Shown one piece after another: positions 45,076 through 56,089 of a stretch of DNA of 64,000 nucleotides. Numbering within the stretch: the stretch's first letter is position 1; the number at the start of each line of letters is the position of its first letter. This DNA comes from Chrysemys picta bellii (Eukaryota; Chordata; Testudines; Emydidae). Made by a program: the position numbers and the translations under genes. The notes beneath the pieces are model-generated. The model saw nothing but the letters and a program-made list of their open reading frames with translations. It was not told the origin of the DNA and did no database searches. The DNA is taken from the NCBI RefSeq assembly GCF_011386835.1, contig NC_088794.1, positions 66,418,506 to 66,482,505 on the forward strand. Reading direction: 5' to 3'.

Positions 45076-45820
45076 TTTTGGCACAAGCCAGATATTCTAG
45101 TGCTCTCTGTGAGACATTAGACTTCCACTAGATTCTGTTTTTGTGGTCGCCGCTGTAAAATAGAACTGCTGTACTCATCGATGTGTTCCTATCACATAGA
45201 TAATTAAAAGCTGTTGCACTGCCAGGATTCCACACCCTTTCATGATGTGACACTATTGGAAGGTTAGCTGGAAGTTACCTTTCTAGAAGGCATTTGATTC
45301 AGCCTCCAAAGACTCTCTGCTCATTCTGAAGGTGCTCGGAATGACTGAGACAGTCATTGATGAGTTTATACATACACTGGAAGCATTCTTATGCCAAGTT
45401 TACCATTGGAAGACCAACATTACAACATTTGCAGATGTTTTCTAAGAAGATGGTTGATGTTTTCTAAGAAGCAGACAAATAGAGAAAAATTTCAACCAGC
45501 AAATGGTGCATTTATATCTACTATCAAGAAAGCAAATTATTAAGCCACAGAATGGCTCTGGGATGATTGAGCACATCCAAGACTACTCCCCTATCAGGCA
45601 TGGATAGGTTTTGGAGGATGGACCAGTCACGCCAGTTATGCGTGAAATACAATGTACTTCCAAATCAATCAAAAGATGCTCAGCACCCTGCAAATGTCTG
45701 GCCAGCTGCCTGCCTTGTACAGAGATGTGTGAGTACAGCATGGATGAGGATCAGTGTGACAACACATCTGGTAGTTCCCTAGATGGAGAGGAAGCTGAAG
45801 ATGACTTTGAGCTTGGCTAA
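45076..45820 (+). pseudogene. C-terminal remnant with cysteine-rich motif
   Basis: Around 45213-45255 one frame reads 'VALPGFHTLS', a TGA, then 'CDTIGR', so a conserved glycine-like position has become a stop. At 45611-45820 'VMREIQCTSKSIKRCSAPCK' and 'CLASCLPCTEMC' form a cysteine-rich cluster followed by an acidic tail 'SLDGEEAEDDFELG'. Similar Cys-rich C-termini end the family recalled above. Multiple stops lie between the two segments. Confidence 0.55.
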
Positions 45821-46290
45821 TACTAAGGAAGTCAGCCTTGATATGTAGGACTGAAAACATTTATTTATCAAAGTCTTTTTTATGTAAGCAATGCATCCAT
45901 GTGTTAAAGTATAATTTAAAAAAAATGATTTTTAACATTTTCTTGAATATATATCTGCATAATTGTTCTAGGTTTGTCATGTTTGGTACCACTGGGTATA
46001 TGGGAGAAAAGGCTTTTCAATTATATCCAACTTGACCCATTTCCTACAAAACTATATTATCAAAATTTCCACCAACCAGAGGACCTAAAAATGGGATCCA
46101 GGTGGGAAGGGGGCCGCAAGACTCCCGCCATGCCACAGTGGGTGACATCATTGAAAATATATTCCCAAATCAAATGATACCTCCCTTACCTTTCTATCGC
46201 TAACTTACCCACAAAATGAGATTTTACTACATTATGCTCCCAGACTAAGAAATGTATAGGCTAAACATTCTTTTCAATGGTCACTGAAGG

Positions 46291-48883
46291 TGTCATTTAG
46301 CCCAAAAAATTTCTATAGAAGAGTTTTGTTATTTTATAAAGATTTACATTTAAATGTTTTATATTGATTCCCTGATGCCTAAAAACAGTTGCACATTTTA
46401 AAACAGCAATCTTAATTACATGAGAGTGTATAGCTAATGTACTATCGGTAATATTTTTTAAGACTGCTGTGAATAATCAAGAGTATCTAAAAGCTGCAAT
46501 TTTAATTGTTTCAGCATTTTTCTCCAAACATATTTTAGCACTCCTGCAAGTAGATCAAAAGAACTCATTTTTATTAATAGTATAATTCAGCATTTAGTGA
46601 TATGAAAAAGCAAATATAATCTTCTTCCATCTGTGTTTGCTTTACAAATTGCAATTAAAGTAATGTAAAATAGAAGTGTAATATTTGGATTACAACATGA
46701 TCTCATGCAAGAGAATTTGTGTTGCTCTTTCTTTTCTAGAGTTTGCACCATTATATTTATGGGTGTTGTAACATTTCCATTAAAAGGGGTTTTCTCCCTT
46801 GTATGCAACTTCCATCAAATAGAAGCCTAACTCTACTTGTAGAATAAAGGCAGCTTTAAGAAAGCAGGTTCTGTAGAAAAGGTCCATAATTCTGCCCTCA
46901 GTTAGCTCCCTTTGAAGTCAATGAGAACCATGAGCCTAATTCTGATCTCTCAAATTTTACAACATTGTAACTCAACTGACAATGCAGTATTAATCCCTAT
47001 ATTCTCTAGTGCTTTCTCCATCACTTTCTTTTCAATAGTCTATAAATTTCTCCAGTAGGAAACTTTTAGAGACATCAAACCTATCCTCCTCTAATTTCAT
47101 CCCATTTCACCTACTGTAGTTTATATGCCCTTAAATTCAGAGGCCTGAAGTTTATCATCTAAAGGTAAGACCTATGGGAGGGACAGAGGATTAAAAAAAA
47201 AGTTTCCCCTTCTGATATCTTCACCAAATTATCCCTGAGCAGGAAGCTTCATGATGGATTGGAAAATAGATTCAAAATGCAGCTTCCAAACCAAAGGATC
47301 CAGGGGAAAAGTCTCCAGCTCCGAAGGGCTTCTCCTGCTTTTGGTAGCATGGTTTACCCAGGAATTGTGTTGCCACCAGCCATCCATGTTCCACTTGATG
47401 CATCTCATTCTTCCTCCGTGGTGGCAAATAACACTTGCAGCACATCAGAAGTGGTACTTTTGCACCTTTGATATGGGAACATATTGTGTAAATTGACTAC
47501 TAACCCCACTTCAACACTCTCTCCCAGGGCCATGAGTCCTAAACACATGGAGTGGTATGAAATGGACCTATGGACCTTCCTTCAGCTCCTTTTGGGATTC
47601 TCTGCCCCATTTGATAATTGTTTTCTCATCACTGCAAGGGGCAGTGGAAGGGGGGAGCAAAGGCCCAAGAATAGGGCCAAGAATCCAATCCTATGAAGTG
47701 CTGAACACCATCAGTGGGAGCAGAATGACAGCAGGATTAGTGTCAGGCTTTTATAAGTCTGTCTCTTGGCCATAGCATTATTTACATGTAGGGCTTTGTA
47801 GCTGATTGATTTTAAACAGTCTAATATGTGTCACTGTCATATCCCTCTTGTAAGGTTTAGTAAGCTCTGTAAAATACCTTCCATTCATCCTTTCTTTCTA
47901 AAGATTTTCATAATTAAGTTTAATCTCTTCTCTTTGGAGGTCTAGAGATTCCCCTCACTAAGCACTAATGCCTAGTACAGAGACATTTTTATTCTTGCTG
48001 TCAAGGGGTCTTATTAGTTTGGATTGATTTGGAATTGCCTTATTGGTATTGAAGTTTGAAAGCTCAATGTTGTAATAAATAAAAATAAGTTATGTTTGAC
48101 TCAGTTTTATGTTGGTCAAATTATGCATTCCAAACAAATTGTCCAGCACAATTAGCCCTTTTGTCTTTTCATGAACTGATCTTGATCTCTCAAGGTTTCC
48201 ACTTCTTGAAAGTATTTGCCAAGTAATCTATGCCAACTAATCTCAGTTGATAAGATATTCAATAACTTTGGAAGTCATCACCTGGTCCTCCTCCTATTCT
48301 TGTTCTTAAGGACATGCTGCCCTACCATCTGATTCTCCCTTCCCCATATACTGGATGTCCAGCTGCCTAGTTCCCCTTTCCAGCTCTTCCCCTGGATATG
48401 TTTTCCAACCTCCTCATTTTCTTCTTTTTGCATCTCTCTCTTCTGCTGGCAGCTCCTACTGATACAGTCTTGCTGGTGGTTCTAGTACCTGGGAAGGACT
48501 TTTGTTTCCTCACTCGCTCTCATATGTAGCAGTATCCCCTAAAGGTAGCAGTTTTGCTAGCTTCTTATTTTGTTTCCAATGTGATTTTCTGTGCATTGAA
48601 GATTCTGGACATTTGTAAAAACAGCTGAAAACAATCAGGAAGCCAACCACATGTGACTTCCTGGTTCTGTATACACTAGTAACAAATGTTCCATGGTGTA
48701 CTGCTGAACTACAGACCACAGCTTGAGACCCACTCCATAAAAAAATTCTGAATAATGATAATTTGGAATTGTTTAGAAATGTTGTAATAGATGTCCAAAA
48801 AACAATTGCACAATCATAAAAGAGTGCTTCTTTGGGTAAAAATCCTATCCTGGTTAAGAGAGGTGAAAACATCAATTAAAATA
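46291..48883. other. A+T-rich non-coding DNA
   Basis: Near-palindrome-like segment at 46885-46955 ('agctccctttgaagtcaatgagaacc'). The rest has no recognised repeat. Frames at 47251-47775 (plus) and 48510-48875 (minus) lack domains. Confidence 0.4.
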
Positions 48884-50445
48884 ATTTATAAAATAGCATA
48901 CAAAAAAATAGGGAAGCTGATAGTGAGTGGAAATCAGCACTTAGGAAATGCAGACAATTGATAAAGGAAGCTAAAGCTATTAATGAAAAACAAACAAATA
49001 ATCTATAGCCAGTAGGATTCAGTAACAAAAAAAAAAAGGAAAAAAAGAAAACAAAAAAAGCACTATACAAGAAATCACTGTAGCCCAGACTAAATGGATT
49101 GGAGATGGGTTAACTGATACAGGACATCAGAGTAGGTCAATGTGCACTAGGGAACTGCTAGTGCATTATAGAAGGGTTCACAGCTAATTAGTGTGTGGCA
49201 AACCAGGATGTAAATCTACAGCACACTGTTGTGTCACGCACTATCTGTTCATCTAGACAAACCCACAGATTGACCTGGATTGCTTGGTAAGGTGGGCTCA
49301 TTTGAACAACATGCATTTTGATAAAGCCAAATGAAGGTCATACATCTAGGAACAAAAAACTTAGGCCAGACAAGATGGGAAGATTGTATCCTGGAATGCA
49401 ATGACACTGAAAAAGATTTAGGGATAACAGTAGATAACCAGTTGAACACAAGCTCTAAATGCAATGCCATAGCTAAATGGGCATTTATGATCCTCTGATA
49501 TATAAGAACGTTGGAGCAAGGAGGTGGTATTCCCTAGGTATATGGCATTAGTAAGACCACTGCTGGAATACTGTGCTCAGTTCTAACATCCACACTTCAA
49601 AATGGGTGTTGAAAAATTGGGGTTCAGAAGAGAGCTACAAGATTGATCTGAGATCTGAAAAAATCATGCCTTATAGTGAGGTTTAAGAAGCTCAATCTAT
49701 TTCGTTCATTCAAAAGAAGACTAAGAGGTGGCTTCATCACAGTCTATGAGTACCCACATTGGGAAGACACTTTTGAGAGTAGATGGCTCTTTAATCTATG
49801 AGAAAAAGACATAACAAAATCCAGTGGTTGGAAGCTGAAGCTAGACAAATTCAGAATAGAAAAAAGTGCAACATTTTAAGAGTGAAGGTAATTAATTATT
49901 GGAACATTCTACCTAGGAATCTGGTGCATTCTCCATCACATGTCATCTAAATCAAGACTGTATATCTTTCTAAAAAAGATATGCTATAGTTCAGGGGTCG
50001 GCAACGTTCGGCACGCAGCTCGCCAGGGTAAGCACCCTAGCGGGCCGGGCCAGTTTATTTACCTGCTGACTCAGCAGGTTCGGCCGATCGCGGCCCCCAC
50101 TTGCCGCGGTTCGCTGTCCCGGGCCAATGGGGGCAGCGGGAAGCGGCGCGGGCTGAGGGATGTGCTGGCCGCGGCTTCCCGCCACCCCCATTGGCCTGGG
50201 ATAGCGAACCGCAGCCAGTGGGGGCCATGATCGGCCGAACCTGCCGCGTCAGCAGGTAAATAAACTGGCCCCGCCCGCTAGGGTGCTTACCCTGGCGAGC
50301 CACGTGCCGAACGTTGCCAACCCCTGCTATAGCTCAAACAGAAGCTATGCATTTGATGCAGTTTATAATCTAACCTGTGATGCACAGGAAGTCATTAGAT
50401 AATCATAATAGTCTATTCTGGATTTAAAGTCTATTAAATTAAGTG
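48884..50445 (+). mobile_element. old CR1/L3-type LINE, split by a hAT element
   Basis: ORF2-derived DNA at 48900-48975 ('gaagctgatagtgagtggaaatcag', 'gcagacaattgataaaggaagctaaagc') is followed after a loss by 'gggataacagtagataaccag', 'gtaagaccactgctggaatactgtgctcag', 'aagagagctacaagattgatctgag' and the 3' end 'aagactgtatatctttctaaaaaagatatgctatag'. The copy resumes after the hAT at 50327 ('ctatagctcaaacagaagctatgcatttgatgcag ... gataatcataatagtctattctgg'). Stops and deletions throughout. Confidence 0.75.
49992..50326. mobile_element. palindromic non-autonomous hAT element, 335 bp
   Basis: Starts 'caggggtcggcaacgttcgg' and ends 'gaacgttgccaacccctg'. Target duplication ctatagtt/ctatagct (49984-49991, 50327-50334), 7 of 8 matching. 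The whole element is nearly self-complementary, e.g. 'gtaagcaccctagcgggc' against 'gcccgctagggtgcttac' and 'gccaatgggggcagcggg' against 'cccgccacccccattggc', with a G+C-rich centre. No coding capacity. Confidence 0.85.
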
Positions 50446-52179
50446 ACAAATAGCAACATTCTTGTCATGTATTTCTCACTAGTTTCTTCTTGTAAGTCTT
50501 CAAATTATTTCCTTTTTACACATTAAGGACCCAATCCAATTTCCATGGGGTTTTTACTATTTGTGTCAATGGGAGCTGTAATAGACCCTAACTCTAGCTA
50601 TAGCAGTCTCAAACATATATTAATCTTTTCATACTTTCCATATTTATGGAAAGCGTATTGTGTAGTTTTCTTCTAAATTGTCTCATGGTAAATAACAGGT
50701 GCTTTTAATCTTATCATTGAGGATTATAGATCACTAAAAAATCTGAGCAAAAGTGAATTTTCTACTAGAGTTGAGACTGGTGAACCCTCCCCATATATAA
50801 AATCATACAAAACCAAAATTTGACAGTGGCCACCTTGTTATCTGTTGTTTCTGGGAGAGATTTTAAACTCTTCATATTCCAGAGACTGTCTCCACCTCCT
50901 CTTTTCCCCGAGCACAAAGTATAGCTTTTGCAGAAACTGCATAGATTATAGAAAAGGTTAAATTTATTTCCATATATACTGAGGTGTTCCCATATGTATG
51001 ACTGTGTTGCAGACAGGCTAACATTTCCTAGTTGAAAAAATATAGAGATAGCAAACAAATTCTAAATTTCAAAATACTTCCATTCTGCAGGGGTTAATAC
51101 GGATGATTTTTCAAAGATTTCATGAAATATCTTTTTTAAAAAGTCAATGAACTAAATTTTTTATATTGTTTTTTTCCTTGTTTCCAACTGAGAAATTGCA
51201 TCCAGGGCTGCTCACCCTCCCCTTCACTTCCCGCCCCCTTTTGCCAATTTGTAACATTTCAAAAATTGAGAAAGTTTTGAAAAACTACAGTGAGAAAAAA
51301 GAAAAAAATGACTAAGCAGCTCTGAGAAGGACTCCGTTCAAGCAAACTCACAAATCTTCTTAAACTGAGATTTTCTAGATCTTAAACTAGTGAATCCTGA
51401 GAAGCATTGTCAATTGTTGCACCAGGCTAAACAATTATGTGAAAGGTTAACAACTTTATACCTGGCATCTAATTTACAAGGTTTGGTTAGATAACTACAT
51501 GTACAATTAAAATGATGAATGAGGGGTCATTAAAGCTAACTTTGGGGAACAGGTTATAATATTTGTGGGTAGATTCAGAAATTGCAAATGTTTCAGAAAA
51601 ATTGCTGAATTTGTTAAACAGAATAGTAGCTCAGGGCTTCTCAACTGACTGAACACTGGTTTTCTAGCTAAGTCATTCAGCAGAGGGAGCACAGTTTTTA
51701 ATCTCACATGGAAAGCTTTAAGATTATTAAAGCATCCAGATACTCTATTGATGGGCACCAAATAAATGTTTGTGATCATGATAAATAATTCATATAGGAG
51801 TGGCTATATTTATCCCTAGTGAAATCGGTATAGCTGCACAAGGGATGAACATAGCTCCTCTAGTAAAATTGTGCCATATCATTCAACTATGGTAAGCTAT
51901 AAAACCCCAAGTTTGTGAATAAGTTTGGGATTTTTTCCCCAGGTTAACAGGGCAAATAATATTACTTTCCTGATCTACGGCTGTACAATAACTGCATGCA
52001 TGTGAGGACAAGAGGGAAATTTGTTTTGTGATTTGCAATACAAATCACTTTTTATCCTTTACATTTAGAGAGTCACAGGAAAATGAGGCCCAATGTTTTC
52101 AATTTTGGGCCCTGATCTTGCAGCTGGGGCCATCCAGGCTGTGTCTTTGTGAGCTCTAGTGAACATTCTGGAGTAAGAG
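50446..52179. other. A+T-rich non-coding DNA
   Basis: Possible near-palindrome at 50525-50590 ('cccaatccaatttccatgggg ... tcaatgggagctg'). No gene recognised. Confidence 0.4.
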
Positions 52180-52440
52180 GATGGATAGGCCTGTAATTGA
52201 ATCTCAGTATATCTGGGTTCAATTTATGCCCCTACCACCAATTTTCTTTGTGCCCTGGGGTAAGTTGCTGCTGTCTGTGATTCAGTTCCCTATCTGTAAA
52301 ATGGAGAAAATACTGCCTTTCTCCCATCCCGTCTGTCTTGTCTATTCAGATTGTAACTATGCATTTACACAGCACCAAATAAAAGTCGGCTCTGATCTTT
52401 GTTGGGGGGTCTCATGACTTTAATGTGATAATATAATAAT
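52180..52440 (+). repeat. MIR-like CORE-SINE, near full length, plus strand
   Basis: Head and core: 'gaatctcagtatatctgggttcaatttatg', 'gtgccctggggtaag', 'cagttccctatctgtaaaatgg'. Tail: 'cagattgtaactatgcatttacacagcacc', 'ctctgatctttgttgggggg'. The order matches the reversed copy at 7738-8015. Confidence 0.65.
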
Positions 52441-52784
52441 TAGAGTCAATGTGGCTCTACAATGGCCTAGAAATCTTCCTGTTTGGATCCAATTTTAGGA
52501 TCAGTATCTTGCTTTAGAATTTTCCACATTGAAAACTGCCATTTGGCCCTCTGTGTAATGAATCCTCTCTCCTCCTTATACATTTTTGATTTGTTATCCA
52601 GATATATCATCCATTTATTTTTAAACAGTATTTTTCTATTCAAGTGAGCTTGATTTTTGTTTTACAAGAAGATTTCTCAACAGGACCACACTGAATAATT
52701 CACAGTATTGTCCAGGTAGACTTTGGACTGTTATTCCTCTCTTAAGGGCATCATTTTTATTGGGACTAGCTACTTTTTTCAGAC

Positions 52785-53045
52785 TATAGGCCTGATTTTG
52801 CAAGCTGTCTGTATGTGCAGAACTCCCATTAACTGGCTGTTTCACATATAGGTGAACTGAGGGGTCAGGTCCCCAAAGAGTACACTTTCAGCATGGAAGC
52901 CAGCAAAGCACTGATTATTTCCGTCACTGAAATGTAGTTTATTTTCCTTAAATCAGGGATTTTCAAAGGAGCCTAAGGGAGCTAGATGGTTAAATCCCCT
53001 GAAATTCAATGGGAGTTGAGTGCTTTCTTTCTTTAAAATTCCCAG
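52785..53045. repeat. two short near-palindromes in a row
   Basis: 52785-52875: 'ggcctgattttgcaag ... gcagaactcccattaactgg'. 52960-53045: 'gggattttcaaaggagcctaaggg ... gaaattcaatgggag ... tttaaaattccc'. The second shares its plan with 28745-28860. Confidence 0.4.
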
Positions 53046-53047
53046 AC

Positions 53048-53270
53048 TAAAGGTATGTCTACACTTACAGTGGTGCGTAAAGTACAGACACTACACACCT
53101 AGTTAACACAGGTATAAACAGCCGTCTGGATGGTGAGGCATGTTTTAGGCAAGTAGCATGGCCTACATGCCAGAACCCTTGGGTACATACCCTACACAGC
53201 TCTCTGGATGCCTAAGCAGTGCCTCCCACGTCCCTATTTTTAGCAGTGTAGTGTCCCAGTGCTGCCTCTA
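53048..53270. repeat. MITE-like relic with 'aggtatgtctacact' end
   Basis: Begins 'aaaggtatgtctacacttacag' and has a reversed counterpart 'tagcagtgtagtgtccc' near 53240. Sequences with this end are palindromic elements in turtles. Too eroded for target duplications. Confidence 0.4.
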
Positions 53271-53389
53271 AAAAGCATGCCTAGTGCCTGCCCCACCCAA
53301 TTTCTGGTTGATTCTAGCCTATCCAGCAGAATTAGCCTGCCCAAGTTAGGCAAGTCTGCAGGCACACATAATCCTCCAAAAAAAAACTA

Positions 53390-54310
53390 TGTCTCGGATT
53401 CACAAAGGGACTTAGGTGTTGCAACACTAAGCGTCTTAGTGTCTAACTTTTAAGCACCTACAAAATCACAGGACCAACACTACAATCCACAAAGCCTGAG
53501 TTAGGTGCCTAGGCCCCTATACAATGAATGGGTAGAGATAAATATCTTAGACTGCAATCCACAAAAGCCAGCATGCTAGGCAGGGAGTTGTGTAAATTAG
53601 CCAATGGCAAAGGCTAGAAAGAAGAGTGTGTCTTAAATCCCACCCCTCTCTTCGAGCCAGGCACTGAAGTCTAGGCTGCAGGGCGGCACCTACCCCTGTT
53701 TAGCAATCCACGAATGGAAGACCCTTTCCTGCAGTCAGGCAGTTTCGATGCCTAAATATTTTCTTGCAGCTGCCTCACTCCATACATAAATGACGAGAGG
53801 AGGAGCAGGAAGAGGAAGTGGTGCCTGTGCCCACCTTATAAATTTTAGCCCAGTAGTCAGAGCATTTGTCTTGGATGTGGGAAACCTAGCTTCAATTCCT
53901 TCCTCTGCCACAGGGGGAGAAAGGATTTGAATAGGGATTCTTGCACCACTCCGGAAAGTGCTCTAACCACTCAGCTGTGAGATATTCTGATGCAGAGTTC
54001 TCTCAGTCTCTCCCATTGAAGCTGTTCCACTGTGGATAAATAATGGAAGTGTGGCTGGAGCTAGGGGAACTGGACCCTGAGTCTCTCACCTCCCAGGTGG
54101 GTGCCCTAACCACTGGATGACAGTCTCTCTCTATTATTCAACAGGAGAGATTGCGGGAACCTCACATTAGCATATCTCATAAATCAGTGGTTAGAGCACT
54201 CTCCTTTGACATGTTCAAATTCTTTCTCCCAAAAAGGCAGAGGGGGGAATTGAATGTCAGTCTTCCACATACCAGGAGAGTACTCTAACCAGTGGGTTAA
54301 AAGTTTTAAG
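53390..54310 (+). repeat. composite repeat R2, copy 2, with tRNA-like modules
   Basis: Shares ordered blocks with the reverse complement of 41885-42325. It carries at least three tRNA-head-like modules: 'cagtagtcagagcatttgtcttggatgtgggaaaccta' (53862, plus), 'cacctcccaggtgggtgccctaaccactgg' (54088, minus) and 'cagtggttagagcactctcc' (54186, plus), with a reversed 'gagagtactctaaccagtggg' at 54276. The alternation of orientations makes the block foldable. Mechanism and class unknown. Confidence 0.5.
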
Positions 54311-55530
54311 ATGGGCACCATTGCCTCCTCCTGCTGGATTTTGAATGGCATGTGATCTAGTAGACAGCCTTTGAGCACACCTACTGGATTGAGCCCTGCA
54401 TGCAAATTAGGCTGATGAAGCCTGTCCTCCCCTGCTTTGAGAATCACACTGGAGTTAGACAAGAGACGTTTACAGGCACCAGTGCACACAGCATGAGGCA
54501 GAGCATGGTGCTTAGACTTCTCAGTACCTTGTGACTCCTCTCCACCATTCTTTCCATTATTTAGGCAACTAAATGCTACAATGCAAGTATGTGGAATATA
54601 CTGGCACAGAGATATTAAGGTCAAAATATCCACTAATTTTGTGTGCCCAAATTAAGATGCCTAGGGCCTGGTATTTCACACTAAGCATTATAACACTTTA
54701 CATATTCCAAGTACAGCTCTCTCTGATTTCAGTTGCAGCTGGGAGGGCTCAGCACTTCTGCAAGACAAACTACAGGGTCTCAAGTCAGGCACCCAGAAAA
54801 CGAGGGACACACTTTGCAGATCTGGTCAAGTTTCCCCCATTCAATACTCACCAGACCACTGGGAGGAGATTCAAATGTTGTATCTCACATGCTCTAAGCA
54901 TACAATCAAGGTGTAAACCTCATTTCTGACACTCCTCTTGGGTGGGCCAGGGACCACACATTCCAATTACCTAGGCCTTGAAACCAGCGCCATCTCCCCT
55001 AAGCCTCCCCTGCAGCACTTGCTCATTCCTCAGAATCCCACTGACCCTGGTTTATAAAGTTTACCTTTTCAGGGATGTGTGATAGCCGAAGCAAACATAT
55101 ATAGGCTTAGCAAAAGGTTTCTAAGTCAACAGGAACTCTTTACTTAATCGATAAAGCATAGAAGAATACAGAGCATTTAGAAAACAATACCCTGAATGCA
55201 ATGTCCCTTATTCTAGCTCACCCTTCACTCAGGATTCTCTTTGGGGACGGAGAGGGAGGGCTGCCTATGTTCAAGTTGGTATGTAGACAGCAAAACAAGG
55301 ATTCCCTCCACCTTATGGGGCTCCTTAGCTTGAGCTGATAAAACAGTGGTGTGCAAAAAAAAATGTGGGGGTGGATGGGTGGGAAATAGCTTTTCCCCTT
55401 TTATAACCTTCCAATCTCCTCTGTCAAATGACCTCTGGATCAAGCTCCACAGGAGATCACAGACTCTTATCAGATGATTTTGTTGTCGCCCATCCATCTC
55501 TCCCCTAAAAACCCAATTCTCCTGGGTATA
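54311..55530. other. non-coding DNA
   Basis: Frames of 90-149 codons on both strands (54184-54633 minus, 54573-54929 plus, 55225-55497 minus) overlap R2 or one another and have no domain. The first part may still belong to R2. Confidence 0.35.
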
Positions 55531-55531
55531 G

Positions 55532-55597
55532 CAACAAAGAGTCCTGTGGCACCTTATAGACTAACAGATGTATGGAGCATAAGCTTTTGTGGGAAAA
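55532..55597 (-). mobile_element. PLE-type 3' end, further family, fragment
   Basis: 'agtcctgtggcaccttatagactaacag' and 'gagcataagcttttgtggg' correspond to the reversed end 'ccac-aaaagcttatgctc ... ctgttagtc..aaggtgccacagg'. This is akin to, but distinct from, the arms of the copies at 10.2 and 60.3 kb. Confidence 0.6.
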
Positions 55598-55700
55598 ATA
55601 GTATATGATCATGTAATTAAAGACTATCATATGCAGACAGGAGCTTAATTAAAGATGCTCATGAAATCTTAATTTTGTTATTTCCTAACTTTTGAGTACT
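55598..55700. repeat. unclassified interspersed repeat R1, copy 2
   Basis: Starts directly at the end of the PLE fragment with 'agtatatgatcatgtaattaaagact' and ends with 'ttatttcctaacttttgagtact', as in the copy at 16325-16450. Confidence 0.5.
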
Positions 55701-56089
55701 TGACTTTATACCCTTCATAATATTATTTTAATGTAGTTTAATGTGTGCAATTTACTGGGTTTATTTTAAAAAAGCAATCTGGAAAAAAAAGCAGAAATGG
55801 CATCATTTTAACATCCACATGGGTCATAATCAGTGTTGGACCCTTTAGATACACCACTGGCACTTGAACTGAGTAGTTAGTTGTCATCTCCTATGTGGAC
55901 CAGCAGTGAGACACTTTGCCCATGCGGTCTCAAAGATATTTGCTCACAGAAGAGGCATGGTGAAAGTGAGGAATCCTGGGTTCCATTCCAGGCTCTGGAG
56001 GGAAATATGGTTCAGTGGGCACAGCCTTTTCTCTCTATTCTCCTTAAGTCTGGCCCTTCCCTTCAAAACTGTCCTTGGCCCAGTACTTT

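Larger units (their letters stand above)
43100..46290 (+). mobile_element. decayed DNA-transposon-like element with ~315-bp terminal inverted repeats
   Basis: The left terminal repeat (about 43161-43472) and right one (about 45926-46247) are inverted relatives along their length. Shared blocks: 'agtctgggagcat', 'agttaatgatagaaaggta', 'gtatcatttgat', 'caatgatgtcaccca', 'ggtggaaattttgataata', 'ggtaccaaacatga', 'aaacctagaacaatt', 'caagaaaatgtt'. Between them, remnants of one large plus-strand protein run from about 43915 to 45820. The outermost ends are too eroded to place exactly and no target duplication was found, so borders are approximate. The superfamily is unassigned. Confidence 0.7.

Noticed and set aside
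48510..48875. 121-codon minus-strand frame
   Set aside because: No domain recognised. Sits next to the CR1 relic, without supporting context.
53862..54310. Several tRNA genes in both orientations
   Set aside because: The modules resemble only the tRNA-like part of SINEs and are diverged. They are parts of repeat R2.
54184..54633. 149-codon minus-strand frame
   Set aside because: Starts within repeat R2 and shows no domain or splice context.
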